Part shown: positions 24,681-35,345 of the stretch, one piece after another | Position numbering within the stretch: the first letter of the stretch is position 1 | Layout of the letters: the number at the start of each line of letters is the position of its first letter | Origin: Panopea generosa | Taxonomy: Eukaryota; Mollusca; Bivalvia; Adapedonta; Hiatellidae | DNA: 64,000 bases | NCBI GenBank assembly: GCA_029582155.1 | Contig: CM055895.1 | Coordinates: 54,378,464 to 54,442,463 of the forward strand | Reading direction: 5' to 3' | Notes under the pieces: generated by a model | What the model saw: the letters and a program-made list of their open reading frames with translations, nothing else | Told to the model about the DNA's origin: nothing | The model's database searches: none | Program-made: the position numbers and the translations under genes

Positions 24681-25099
24681 TCTTATTTTTTTTATACTGA
24701 ACTGATGTTACATGAATTTGGATTGGAAATGTTCATGTTGGTTTCGAGTCCAATTATGATTTTCTGATGCCTTACATGTATTTGCATAAGCACGGGAATT
24801 GAATTCATTAATATACTGTCAAACCTGTGTAAGCTGTCACCTCTATTAAGTATCCACTTGTTTTAAGTAACCACATTTGCTATTTTCCATTTCTACCGTT
24901 ACTTCACAGCAAATAAACCTGTATTAAGCAACAACCTATCTTAAAAGGCCATTAATTTTATCCTCCTTCCCATGACTGGCTGCTTAAGACAGGTTTGACT
25001 GTATTGATAAATTACTGTAAACATTGTTTTATTACATAAATAACAGAGAGTGATATGAATGGTGGGTATATGTACCCATGTTTCTATGTTTTATAATCA

Positions 25100-25370
25100 G
25101 GGTTCGGGCTATACAACTTTGTTCTATGCTCAATGTAACAGTTCATGCTCAACTCAAACATGAATTTTAACAAAATAAATTATGTACTATATATCTTTGT
25201 CTATCTGCCTCAAGTCTGCATAAATATTTTATATTCCAGGCCAAGTCAAGTGTTTGTGTTTTAATTTGTGTTTTTATGATTATTAATCCTGGTAATTCTG
25301 TTCTATTATGAAATTCAGTTGAGCATTAAAACAAGCTTTATAACCTTGGGGGGCAAAATTTACCAGAATT
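25100..25370 (+). repeat. Dispersed repeat G, copy 1
   Basis: Shares CATGCTCAACTCAAA, CAAGTCTGCATA, GGCCAAGTCA and TTAATTTGTGTTTTTATG with 51940-52420, where it appears about twice. No coding potential is seen. Confidence 0.6.
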
Positions 25371-25552
25371 TTAACAAAATAATTTATTGCAAGTTATGCA
25401 ATAGCAGATTTTAAGGTTATGCCCAGCCTACATGTATAAATATAATTGTGCTGACTGAAACAAAACACTGATATTGATCAGCGTCATATAACATTGATTA
25501 TGACAGAATGAATACAGATAGAACCCAAACAGAATATAAACTGTGAAACAGT

Positions 25553-25790
25553 AAAGGTTGCAATGAGTTTCATGCCACAGACACATGGTATGATACTGCA
25601 CAATGTGATAATATACTGACACCTGGTCAATCAGTCCTAGAACTATCCTCCACATGTATATACTGAATACCAAGCAAGAGCATGTTAGTTTCTGGTACTA
25701 TAAATTGTTAAAGTGTTCAATATTACCCAGTTGTGGGGTCAAACCCTGTCTTCACAAATGCAAGGTGAATGCTCTATTATTGTTGTGTAA
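25553..25790 (-). mobile_element. SINE-D fragment, minus orientation
   Basis: CATGCCACAGACACATGGTA matches the body of the SINE-D copy at 3625-3955 (CATGCCGCAGACACATGGTA). A worn B box (GGGTTTGACCC on the minus strand) lies at 25740-25750. It is diverged and partial. Confidence 0.65.
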
Positions 25791-25833
25791 TACTCATTTA
25801 TTATAACTTTAATATCTTTTTAATGCACCTAGA

Positions 25834-25915
25834 GGTAAAACATGTCCCATTATTGGAGACTAAAACATGTCCCATTATTGGAGACTAAAACATGTCCCAT
25901 TATTGGAGACTAAAA
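25834..25915. repeat. 25-bp tandem repeat, 3 copies
   Basis: ACATGTCCCATTATTGGAG occurs three times with a 25-bp period. Confidence 0.9.
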
Positions 25916-26009
25916 AAAGTTTTTAATGCAGTAAACAGTCTCAAGCTGGATTTTTTGTTAAGTTTAAATTTTGATTTTGTTTGAAAAAAACAAAGTGGTG
26001 GGACTTCGA

Positions 26010-26215
26010 TTAGAGAGGGGGAGGAAGTATAGTGGTAGTGGATAGTGTTGACTGCTAAAGCAAGAGGTTTCTGGTTGGATCCCATGCTCAACTCATTGGC
26101 TTGCAAACAACAACACAGTACTGGCTGGTTCTTCTCTGCTAATGGAGCGATTCATATAAAGCTCTAAGCTTTATTTGTAATCAAACTAATTTAAATTAGT
26201 ATAACTAATAGGCAT
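26010..26215 (+). mobile_element. tRNA-like SINE copy, decayed
   Basis: A tRNA-like head (AGTATAGTGGTAGTGGATAG, B box CTGGTTGGATCCC) is followed by CAACACAGTACTGG and a tail with TAATCAAACTAATTTAAATTAGTATAA. It resembles the element at 26750-26985. Confidence 0.55.
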
Positions 26216-26282
26216 TTTACGACATCCATGATATCACCTTTTTGCTATACATTTAGAATAATTATTTCTCCGTATTTCAGAT

Positions 26283-26738
26283 ATGACTGCAGCACCAATA
26301 AACAGCCCAAAACAGCGCCTGGTATTTGTATTGTTTTTCTGCATTGTGACTATCGGCTTGGAGTACTATGTAGTGGGATTTCTTTACAACGACACCTCAT
26401 CCAACCATGTACTACCAGATCAAATGGGCCGCCTGGCAGTTGACAGACTTCCACAGAGATATAGATTTAGTGACAACAAATTACAGGTAGACAGTCCATT
26501 CAAAAAAGGGAATTCCGTAAATAAAGATTCATTTAATCTGAACAAATTGACTAAAAGTGGCACAGTTGATATAAATGAGACAGTACACAGTTTTAAAAGT
26601 GATAAATCTGTAAAGAAAACAATTAAAAATAATAAAAAGAACTTTGCAGACAATAGAACAGTGATGAGGAATGGTACAAAGAAAACTAAATCAATTATAC
26701 TGTCAGCTCTCAGCAAGAAAGAAAACATACACAAGTAG
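26283..26738 (+). CDS. Hypothetical 151-residue type II membrane protein
   Basis: ATG at 26283 follows a good acceptor-like site (TTTCTCCGTATTTCAG ending 26280), and the frame ends at TAG 26736-26738. About 12 N-terminal residues (MTAAPINSPKQR) precede a hydrophobic segment at ~13-33 (LVFVLFFCIVTIG...). The rest is hydrophilic and Lys/Asn/Ser-rich with several N-x-S/T sites (NET, NRT, NGT). That is the layout of a Golgi-type membrane protein stem, but no catalytic domain follows. It may be a short complete protein, or the first coding exon of a larger one (a GTAGAC donor-like site follows ATTACAG near 26486). It is nested in an intron of the minus-strand gene. Function unknown. Confidence 0.45.
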   Translation: MTAAPINSPKQRLVFVLFFCIVTIGLEYYVVGFLYNDTSSNHVLPDQMGRLAVDRLPQRYRFSDNKLQVDSPFKKGNSVNKDSFNLNKLTKSGTVDINETVHSFKSDKSVKKTIKNNKKNFADNRTVMRNGTKKTKSIILSALSKKENIHK

Positions 26739-26749
26739 TAAAATTTCAA

Positions 26750-26985
26750 AGCAGGTAGAACTCCAGTGGATAGAGTGTTGGCCATTCATGCTAGAGGTTG
26801 CGGGTTTGATTCCCTAGGACTGTTGGCCTCACAAAAAACAACACTCAGTACTGGTTCTACCCAGAAATTGGATAACACTCAGTACTGGTATACCCAGAAA
26901 GTGGACTGCAAGAGATGCACATTAGCTCTGAGCTCAGTTCAGAATTGAGCTAAAGTGAATTAGTATGAACTAAATATTAAATTTA
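26750..26985 (+). mobile_element. tRNA-like SINE copy
   Basis: Head with A-box-like TGGATAGAGTGTTGG and B box CGGGTTTGATTCCC, then CAACACTCAGTACTGG twice (a ~37-bp internal duplication), and a tail ATTGAGCTAAAGTGAATTAG. It begins right after the stop of the ORF at 26283-26738. Confidence 0.65.
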
Positions 26986-27064
26986 CTGCAGCAGCGTAAA
27001 AGTAACTTGTATGGAGAGTTTGTATCTTAGTTCGGATTTTAACCAAAACAATAACGACATCTGG

Positions 27065-27265
27065 ATGAGGAGCATATAGTCTAGTGGTGAAGCGTCAGAC
27101 TCCAGATTCGAAGGGCATTGTCTGTGTGATCCCTGAACAGGGCCATGTGTGATGTCCTTGAACAAGACACTTTATCTACATATACTAAGTACTGGTTTTA
27201 CCAATAAAGACTTAAAGCAAGAATTATATAACTTCGAAGAACTTGTTTCACAATCGAAGTAAAAT
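27065..27265 (+). mobile_element. SINE-C copy, plus orientation
   Basis: The head GAGCATATAGTCTAGTGGTG is followed by the family landmarks GTGATGTCCTTGAACAAGAC, TACTAAGTACTGG and the tail TCGAAGTAAAATAAATAAG. Confidence 0.75.
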
Positions 27266-27320
27266 AAATAAGTTATAAACAAAACTTTCAGTATTAATCT
27301 ACAATCACTACAATACTTAC

Positions 27321-27412
27321 TTCCCTTTGAAGATCCCCACCATGAATCTGTTTGGTCTCTATGGTGATGTTTAGCTAGAGCCCGTGCACCAACTGTCAAC
27401 TCTGCACGTTGT
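27321..27412 (-). CDS. Exon of the minus-strand conserved gene (WWG exon)
   Basis: Acceptor ATTATCCAG and donor GTAAGT flank an exon encoding, after completing a Ser codon, QRAELTVGARALAKHHHR then DQTDSWWGSSKG. It enters in phase 2 and leaves in phase 1. The next exon, 13.4 kb away across the giant array, is in matching phase and restores a continuous conserved protein (SSKG-T-EKDKNEH). Confidence 0.85.
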
Positions 27413-27654
27413 CTGGATAATTTGGACAAGCAAATTGTAATGGTTTAATGTCATAGAGAAATAATTTCGCTGACAGCATATCTAAAGTAAACCACAAATT
27501 TCTAGTTGATGTAAACAATTAAAAATTAAAATTTATATGCCTACTGGTATCTATACTTTCTACGAAAATTTGCATTCATCATTAAAACGCAAAAACATTC
27601 CATAAAATAAAAAAATGTTTTATTTAAGTTGCATGTTTACTGGAGAGTAAAGAA

Positions 27655-27715
27655 AGAAAGAAAGAATTAATGAATGAATTAATGAATGAATGAATGAATT
27701 CATTAATTGGGTTTT
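27655..27715. repeat. Simple repeat, GAAA then GAAT
   Basis: (AAAG)n is followed by (AATG)n-type repeats, ending in GAATTCATTAATT. Confidence 0.8.
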
Positions 27716-27717
27716 AA

Positions 27718-27850
27718 AGTATACCAACACAATATAGTTTATATGAAAAGAACCATCAACCAGAAGAAGATTCAAGGTTCACTCTCCATGTAGATAAAAA
27801 ACATTAATATACAGATGGAAAAGAAACACATCAACAAATGACAGAGATGA
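27718..27850 (+). repeat. Dispersed repeat E, diverged copy
   Basis: ATACCAACACAATAT, AGATTCAAGGTTCACTCTCC and CATCAACAAATGA follow the order seen at 2010-2175 and 29675-29826. Confidence 0.55.
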
Positions 27851-27856
27851 ACTTAC

Positions 27857-27972
27857 GAGTGCAGTTGTTCAAAACTGGCCTTCAGTTCCATCCGTGATGG
27901 GGGCCACAGATCCTTGGTACCCACAGTCTTCCTCACACCAAGCAGGTCTAGTATTCCCCTCTGACCCAGGAG
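27857..27972 (-). CDS. Exon of the minus-strand conserved gene
   Basis: Flanked by acceptor TTTATTCCAG and donor GTAAGT on the minus strand. It encodes LLGQRGILDLLGVRKTVG then TKDLWPPSRMELKASFEQLH, starting in phase 0 and ending with TC that completes Ser with the next exon. Confidence 0.85.
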
Positions 27973-28409
27973 CTGGAATAAATCCGACAAGTTGTTTAAC
28001 GCAGTTGATGCTTCCAAAGGTGATAAAATAAATAGAATAAATTGAATGACATTTTTTAATAAATTGTATGCCAAAAGTTTAATTGTGTCAATTGGTTGAG
28101 ATGAAGGTGACCTTATTCAACTTCAAATTAAATTGTACCTAAAAACAAACAGTTTGATATAAATAATAGACATCATATAATATTAAAGAAAACATGACTC
28201 GAGAGGTAACTAACTACACTTATTCATTTATCCAGTCATTCAATTAATCATGCTACTGGGTCCAATTTGCTCAGAAACACAAGTTTGAATTCCTGTCCTG
28301 CCACAATTGCTGTGATGACTGATTAGCAAAATTGCATCTCATTGTCATTAGTCTCTCATCATTGATTCAGTTATCAGTTATTTGAGGAGATAGTTGCTTG
28401 AGTATTAGA

Positions 28410-28605
28410 GTGAGCCCTTGGTCCATTGGTAGAGAACTGAACTCAGGATCGGAGGGTCGGGTTCAATCCTCCCAAATGCTATGTGTGGTGTCCTTGAGCA
28501 ATACACTTTTTCTGTACATGCTTAGTACTGGTTTTACCCATGAAGACTTTGAGCATGATTTGTCTAAGCTGCAATTGAAGTAAAATAAATAAGTTTAAGA
28601 AGTGG
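28410..28605 (+). mobile_element. SINE-C copy, plus orientation, well preserved
   Basis: tRNA-like head (CTTGGTCCATTGGTAGAGAA, B box GGGTTCAATCC), body GTGGTGTCCTTGAGCAA, ATGCTTAGTACTGGTTTTAC, GAGCATGATTTGTC, tail AAGTAAAATAAATAAGTTTAA. Intronic in the minus-strand gene. Confidence 0.82.
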
Positions 28606-28712
28606 TCAACCTTCCAGGATCCCAGGAAAGAGTGGTGTTAGGTTTGCCTTTGAGAGCATTAAAATGACACTGAATATACTAACATCATATCAAATAGACA
28701 TGTAATACATAC

Positions 28713-28818
28713 AAGGAGTACTTCTCTCAGTCGGAATTTGATTTCTTCTTCCACCCAGTGGGAATGTAATGTTTTCAAACCCTCCAGCATGGGCTCTATA
28801 GAGGATATCACAGCAAGT
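28713..28818 (-). CDS. Exon of the minus-strand conserved gene
   Basis: Acceptor TATCATATAG and donor GTATGT flank an exon encoding LAVISSIEPMLEGLKTLH then SHWVEEEIKFRLREVLL. One base completes an Arg codon from the previous exon, and it leaves in phase 0, matching both sides. The composition suggests amphipathic helices. Confidence 0.82.
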
Positions 28819-28829
28819 CTATATGATAC

Positions 28830-29670
28830 AAAAACACAAGTACAATTAAATATGCAGTCTCCTCTATATACCTAGATATTAGCACAATGAAGTAGATATC
28901 TGATAGTTAGTTTTATCATATTTTATTGTCATCGTATTCACAGCATGGGGTTGGACCACAGATTCTAACAACATTAGTTATGGCCTCCCCCTAAATATTA
29001 TTAATATTCAATAACAGAACTTCTGTTTCTGATAACAAGATGTTCAAGTATTGCCTAGCAATACAACGTCCCCTACTGGCATGTTCTACTACTTGAGTAC
29101 AAGTAGTTAAATGAAGTTGAAGAAAATACCTTGATGTCTGTCAGCAAAATCCTGCGATAACTTAAAAAGTACTTACAGTAGGGTAAAATACCTAAACTTT
29201 AAAATAATCTGCATACTCTCCTCATTGCTCTCTATTACCAGTTTACTATACATATTTTTTACATTATCACAGAATTCAGACATTGGCAATATTTTTTATA
29301 TTTCTTTTTGCCATGGCAAAAATAATATAGGTACCATCGTAAAATCAAAACAATGTGCATAATCTAATTCTGTTCAATCAGTGTCATATTTCATGAGTCT
29401 ACCTTAAATACATCAAAGGATCCAGACATAACCACTTTCTTTCATTTTCTTTTCCATTGCTTTAGCAAGGACTTATAAAGAAGGATAAGAATCTTGCATC
29501 TCTCTACTAAATGTTTATAAAGTAGCATGCAAAGAATGAATAATTTGGCAAATTAATCGTTCAAATTTCACTGGCAACTGATTTCTTTTACATAAAATGT
29601 TAGGTGTATGTAACCATAGATCTTTATACTGTTTTAAACATGCAAAATGATCTTGAATTTAAAATGTTGC
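28830..29670. other. Intron sequence with no recognised feature
   Basis: AT-rich intron of the minus-strand gene. No exon-like open segment is flanked by splice sites on either strand. Confidence 0.4.
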
Positions 29671-29674
29671 AATG

Positions 29675-29826
29675 GCGTACCAACACATTATAGATTATTC
29701 GACGCCAACAGGATGGAAGATTCCAGGTTCACTCTACATGTACAAAAACAACAAATTAACATACAGATTTAAAAAAAATACATCAACAAATGAATATGCA
29801 GAATGAACCTAGAACCTTGATACCTT
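29675..29826 (+). repeat. Dispersed repeat E, copy 3
   Basis: Nearly the same as 2010-2175: TACCAACACATTAT, GGAAGATTCCAGGTTCACTC and AACAAATGAATATGCAGAAT, ending CTAGAACCTTGATACCT. Confidence 0.75.
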
Positions 29827-30039
29827 TGCATAATTTTTCGTGAATACATGAACATTCATAACATCTAAATCAGTTGCTTTTCCTTCTCTATATAAGTCCT
29901 TTGCCATAGCAACCAAAATATTGGTCTGCCTTAAAAATCAAAATGATATGAATAATCTCCTCATGACTTTGTATCACCATGTCAAGATTCACTTATATAT
30001 CACAGGAACCACATATTGACATTATTTTTCATTTTCATT

Positions 30040-30275
30040 TTGTAACATTCTGGCTAAGGTGCTGTCTTAAGATCATTTACCTAGATCACCTCTACGGTCA
30101 TAGGTTTGAGTCCCACTCGCTCCAAAAACTTTATGTGAGAAAGTTTGCCAGTTACTTGTGGAAGGAGAATGGTTCTACTCAGATTCATTCTGAGGTCTTT
30201 CTCCACCAATACAACTGGATATTCCACATATTACCTGAAATGTGTTGAAAAAGGTTACACCAAATTCCAAAAAAA
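30040..30275 (+). mobile_element. SINE-A copy, plus orientation
   Basis: tRNA-derived head with A-box-like TGGCTAAGGTGC at 30051 and B box GGTTTGAGTCC at 30103. The body follows: GAAAGTTTGCCAGTTACTTG, TTCTACTCAGATTCATTCTG, AACTGGATATTCCACATATTA and AAAGGTTACACC. The segment from CAGATTCATTCTG to the CCACATATTACCTGAAATG part is the reverse complement of the monomer of the 45/46-bp and 44-bp arrays, here as a single copy. This is the reference for how an unexpanded SINE-A looks. Confidence 0.82.
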
Positions 30276-30482
30276 TAGAAAAAAGTAACATTCTGGAAAA
30301 GAAATTGGCTATATCAATATTCAAATGTAACAATATTTATTTCATGGCCCTATGAATATTGCAACATTTGGAGTTCACTGTATTATAACTTAATGTTTAA
30401 TGTTGTGTAAAAAAGAAATCCACGGCAGAGTCTATATGTACTGCACACAACCAACTCTGTGACCCATATTACATCTACTCAC

Positions 30483-30548
30483 CTTGATTCAACATACACT
30501 TGTTCATCTAATAAGTTATACTTTGGTAGGTCTAGTATGGGACAGTGT
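30483..30548 (-). CDS. Earliest phase-consistent exon of the minus-strand gene
   Basis: Acceptor TTATTTTTCAG and donor GTGAGT flank an exon encoding HCPILDLPKYNLLDEQVYV then ES. It needs two bases from the previous exon and passes AG to the next, giving Arg. It is the most 5' exon I can place with confidence. Confidence 0.75.
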
Positions 30549-30726
30549 CTGAAAAATAAGAAATTCAATGTACCAACCATGTACTCTCCATGGAGAAGAA
30601 CTTCATAAGATTTTGTCTTCTGTTCTAATCCATATTTATATTTAAAACTGATTTGTATGTATGTAAATATTAATAAACCAACACTGTGCTTAAATTCTTT
30701 GTATAGTATCATTATAAGAATCTTAC

Positions 30727-30805
30727 ATGGGTTTGAGGTTAGGATAGAAAATGATAGAGCCTTGTTCTGGAATAAACAGTTATTCCACGGGACAGAATTT
30801 TCTAT
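30727..30805 (-). CDS. Possible further 5' exon of the minus-strand gene
   Basis: Acceptor TTTTTTGGTTCAG and donor GTAAGA frame 79 bases, open in only one frame (IENSVPWNNCLFQNK...). That frame ends in phase 1, but the exon at 30483-30548 needs phase 2. A small unseen exon, a sequence error or a false exon would each explain this. Confidence 0.4.
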
Positions 30806-31286
30806 CTGAACCAAAAAATCCATGTAAGATTATTTTTCTTGCATACCAAACACATTGAATACTTGATGTAGGGCTTTACATTAACACTCGTCTGACTGTC
30901 CAGGACAACTGAATCATAGGTATGGACAAGTAAAATATAAGGCTGCTAGCCAGACTGAATAAGTGAAAATTCAGAAATTAAACATGTCATCTCTTTTTCG
31001 CAAATCCCCTGTTTTTTTTTTAACTTTGATAAAACAGTTTATTTAAGTAATGTATATCCATAGGACTAGCATCATAATTCTAGATTAAAGTAGGACAAGT
31101 TGTTAAAATTATTTTCAAAATGGTTAAAATACATAAAATAAAATCTGAATTGCTTAGTTTGTCACATCTATCAACATGTGACAAAATCTCTATTTAAATC
31201 AGAGTGGTAAACTTGAAACGAAATCCCTATTCTAAAAATAGACAACACTTAAACACTGCTAGATGACCATCGCATCGTCATTCGGA

Positions 31287-31786
31287 NNNNNNNNNNNNNN
31301 NNNNNNNNNNNNNNNNNNNNNNNNNNNNNNNNNNNNNNNNNNNNNNNNNNNNNNNNNNNNNNNNNNNNNNNNNNNNNNNNNNNNNNNNNNNNNNNNNNNN
31401 NNNNNNNNNNNNNNNNNNNNNNNNNNNNNNNNNNNNNNNNNNNNNNNNNNNNNNNNNNNNNNNNNNNNNNNNNNNNNNNNNNNNNNNNNNNNNNNNNNNN
31501 NNNNNNNNNNNNNNNNNNNNNNNNNNNNNNNNNNNNNNNNNNNNNNNNNNNNNNNNNNNNNNNNNNNNNNNNNNNNNNNNNNNNNNNNNNNNNNNNNNNN
31601 NNNNNNNNNNNNNNNNNNNNNNNNNNNNNNNNNNNNNNNNNNNNNNNNNNNNNNNNNNNNNNNNNNNNNNNNNNNNNNNNNNNNNNNNNNNNNNNNNNNN
31701 NNNNNNNNNNNNNNNNNNNNNNNNNNNNNNNNNNNNNNNNNNNNNNNNNNNNNNNNNNNNNNNNNNNNNNNNNNNNNNNNNNNNNN
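31287..31786. other. Assembly gap of exactly 500 N
   Basis: Runs of N occupy exactly 500 positions, the usual placeholder for a gap of unknown size. It lies where 5' exons of the minus-strand gene would be expected. The 178-208 codon frames called across it are meaningless. Confidence 0.98.
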
Positions 31787-31789
31787 CAT

Positions 31790-33990
31790 ATACTGGTAGT
31801 ACACAGTGTTTTCACTGTCTCTTGTTTGGGATACAATTGTTGGTGGTATACAATGTTTGGAGGGTATGGGGGTTGATATGTTCATATCAGTTTTTTTTTG
31901 TCTAATTTTTATTCAATTCGGTAGTGACCATTGTTACTTAATAAAATGGTATTTCAATACAAAAAAAACAAATATTTATAACAAACTCAACTTTTATTAA
32001 AGATGGCCTATTCCAACCTGCCTCTTTCGTGTTTGGGTGTGCATATTTTCAGGGCCTAATTGATATGTTATGCTTAGGCTAAATACCAAGTGACCTGTGT
32101 ATGGATGTTTGTTTCAAAACTATTTCACTGCAAACAGAATGACCGTATTTTGAATTTCTGTCACAGTTACACTGCATTAATTGTCCGTGACATTATGTAC
32201 CTTCCATTCTTTTTACAAAACCCAATCCAACGATTTGCCATAACAGACACTCAAAATGACTGTATCAGTATTTTCATTGCGGATTACAAAAGAACTGGCA
32301 GGTATTGCCTATGAGAACAGATTACCTACTCTTAAATGCAGAAAAGATTAATACGATATGCTTCAAATCTTCGTAGCATTGATGACTTAAAATGGGACAG
32401 AATGTTTTTGATTGCTTGTTCAGAGCTTAGGGATCATCATATGAAAATTATTAAAATGAAGTGCAACAATAACCTTAGCCTGAACACTTTCTTAGAGATT
32501 TGCAAACCTATCATAGTACGGAATAGTCTGTCCTTCAGAAACTGTATCTGCCAGTCTTCTGTAAATATGTTTAAAACGCTACTAAAGAAGGAAAATTGGA
32601 ATCTCAAGTAATTTAAGCCATTTTCAGCACACTAAATTATCACGATTACCAAGTAGACCGTAAAAGAGATACATATAAGCTTAAAGCTTAATTTATGACC
32701 TGAATATTAAAGGTATTATATCATACATATCAATCAATTTACAATGATGGACGAAGGCAGTCAAAGATAAAAATATTTATTCTAAATTCCTGGTAAGTAG
32801 ACAATCAAACAGGAGTCAGAATGAACAAGTGTGAGCAAACTGATCATTAAAAGCAGTATTAAAAGAAGAGAGTGCCATGAAAATAAACAGACATGTTTAC
32901 TTGTTCAAATCTGACCTTCTTCTTTTCAGAAGTAAATTGTCCTTTAAACAAGTGCTTCAAATATAACTTACATCTTATTCATATAAAGTTAATATAGAAT
33001 AAAATGTCTGGCGGTATGATTACAATGTATAAACCACAAATGTTATCAACAAAACTAATGCAACCCTGAGCTGCTTTTCATTCTGCCTCAATATAATTCA
33101 ACTACGGGAATTGCCTAGTTCTTGCCTATAAGTCTAGTCTCGCCATGTTCTTTGATGAATTAAGAATTCACTAGAGTTCGAAATCAGTCCTTTTCATAAA
33201 TAAAAGTATATCTGTTACCTTACTACATGGGAATTGGAGAAAAACAAATTTCTGAAGAATAATCTTTGAATATGGTACTTTTAGATTCTTTTTTTTATCA
33301 TGATCTGGACATTAAAACAACATCATGCAACGACTCAACAATTGCCATATATCACATATTTGTAAAATTAAATCAATTAGTTCCAGGTTCTGGCTGAAAT
33401 AGTAGATGCAAGGTGATATGTGTTGTTTATTTATTCATGCCAACCTTTTTCTCTAAGTGGAAACCGGAAAAGGAAGTAGCAAAACCGGTGTTGGGGTAAG
33501 AAAATCACCGAAACAAACCAAACAGTCAATTGGTAATTATATACCGCTATAGAAGCCAGATTTGGATATTCTCCCAATAAAACTCAGGTTTGTTAGAGCG
33601 TTTATCGATTCCATGTCATAGTAAATATTTTATTTTTATTACTCTATTTTAATTTACACTTGACTTCCGGCTGCTTATAATGTTCATAGTATATATGCAC
33701 CACTGCATCACGGTCAAGAGCTAGTGACAATATTCTATAAATAGTATAATACATACTTTACACACGGACCCTTTTCAATATGGACCCAGATCTATCAAAT
33801 CTGAAGTACCAGTAACAAGTTAATTAAAGAAACTACTTAGCCACTAGGTTCTTTCAGCTGCGATGTGTATCTCGATACTTCATTATCAGAAAGATACATG
33901 TCACAATACATATTACTTGTGAAAATAAGAGGCAATATTTAAGTCACGATGAAATGCGCATTACAATACTGACTTTTAAACTGTATCTTA
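31790..33990. other. Intergenic, two unassigned plus-strand frames
   Basis: Frames at 32090-32314 and 32336-32611 (the latter starting MQKRLIRYASNL) are adjacent but in different phases, and neither has recognisable domains. They may be parts of a decayed mobile element. Otherwise AT-rich sequence. Confidence 0.3.
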
Positions 33991-33994
33991 TGCA

Positions 33995-34280
33995 TTGATT
34001 GATTGATTGAATACTTAGCATCATTTTTATGCCATTGAGGGCTAACAGACAATCAGTAAACCTAACCACTGTTTCCTGGGATTAACCAGTACTCGAGCAC
34101 ACCCCATCTCCGCAAGTAACTGATAACTTTCCCACTTGAATCAGTGGTGAGAGACGAATGATAATGAGACACAATGTCGTATATCAATCATCACGGAGAC
34201 TGTTGCCGGGTGGGGATTCGATCTCATGACCCCTGGATTGATAGTCAGACACGTAACTGACTGAGCTAATCGGGCCTGGG
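33995..34280 (-). mobile_element. SINE-B copy, minus orientation, best preserved
   Basis: Read on the minus strand: tRNA-like head with A box GATTAGCTCAGTCAGT and B box AGATCGAATCCCC. The body follows: AACAGTCTCCGTGATGATTG, TTCAAGTGGGAAAGTTATC, TGCTCGAGTACTGGTTAATCC and GTTAGCCCTCAATGGCAT, then a (TTGA)-type tail (CAATCAATCAATC). Similar copies are at 10755, 35715, 50585, 53965 and 56018. Confidence 0.85.
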
Positions 34281-34788
34281 GTATCTTATGCAACCACTAT
34301 GATTGTTAGATAAGTTGTATATAATAACTGTGCTTGTATGCAAACTAAACGTTTTTTTATTAACAAAGAACAACAGCAGGGATTCATCACATATTATTTC
34401 TCCTCCTTGTAGAAAAGCCATTGTAAAACAATTGAGTATTAGGCTAATCATAAATTTCAAAATTCTTCTTGCCCGTTCCTTTTTGTTTGTTAGTTTTTAT
34501 TAGCTAGTAGTGTTTGTTACATCAAGAATTGAATTGCGATGCACATTATCTGACAGTCACATCAATGCATCGTAGGTCTTAAGAATGCATTGCATCGCAA
34601 TGTTTTGAAAGTTTCGTATTTCACAATGCACAGATCAACGGAAAGGTGAATGGCGATCCATCGATTAATCGTTACGACTCTATTAGCCACCCACATAATA
34701 CGCCCCTTATAATACAAAATCTTCCGCAGCTTTGGTCCAGTCTTATCAATAGTTGAGTAAATGTAGAGAAACCGTAGCTCTGTCTTAC

Positions 34789-34798
34789 CTAAAACCAT
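34789..34798 (-). other. Candidate start codon plus donor on the minus strand
   Basis: On the minus strand AACATGGTTTTAG is followed by GTAAGA, a strong start context (A at -3, G at +4) ten bases before a good donor. It could be a first coding exon of the minus-strand gene, but the missing exons in the gap prevent a phase test. Confidence 0.15.
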
Positions 34799-34899
34799 GT
34801 TGAATTTAAAAACAGAGCCTATTGTTAATGATATGTTCCACAATAGCGTCCCTTACAGACTAATCAGAACCAATCCTTTCTCCAAGACTGTACACAAAA

Positions 34900-35345
34900 G
34901 GTAGTAGTTTAAGGTAGCTGATCTTGCCACTTGCCAGTATTGTCTAGCATCCTACAAGGTTCTGTCCTTGGTCTATGTTTATTTCTGGCCTACATACGTG
35001 ACTTTCCCAACTACCTCATTAGTATTTTAACAAGACTTTTCACTGATGACACATAACAGTTTACCTGACCATTAGAAACCAAGAAAATGCGCAAACATCC
35101 AAAATGACCTGAAAATACTTGAAACTTGGGAACAGCTTTGGTCCATGGAATTCAACACTGATAAGTGTGAAGTACTTATTATAACCAGAAAACCAAAATC
35201 TTTATATACTACACTATACGGAATTAAAAACTGCTGACACTGCAAAATATTTAAACATCACCGTCAGCAATAATCTAAACTGGTCAACATACATAAATAA
35301 CGTTTCCGCTAAATCTAATAACATAATGATGTTTTTACTTTTTTT
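34900..35345 (+). pseudogene. LINE reverse transcriptase fossil
   Basis: From 34943 one frame reads SSILQGSVLGLCLFLAYI followed by RLFTDDT, matching the conserved QGSVLGPLLF and F-A-D-D active-site region of Jockey/CR1-type non-LTR reverse transcriptases, then a stop. After a frameshift another frame reads NDLKILETWEQLWSMEFN then DKCEVLIITRK, the next conserved block. Stops and shifts, and FTDD for FADD, show it is dead; both ends are missing. Confidence 0.75.

Noticed and set aside
31249..31885. Frames of 178-208 codons around 31.3-31.8 kb
   Set aside because: They consist almost wholly of N.
32090..32611. Two plus-strand frames (74 and 91 codons) as a small gene
   Set aside because: Different frames, no splice sites joining them, no recognised domain; left as unassigned sequence.
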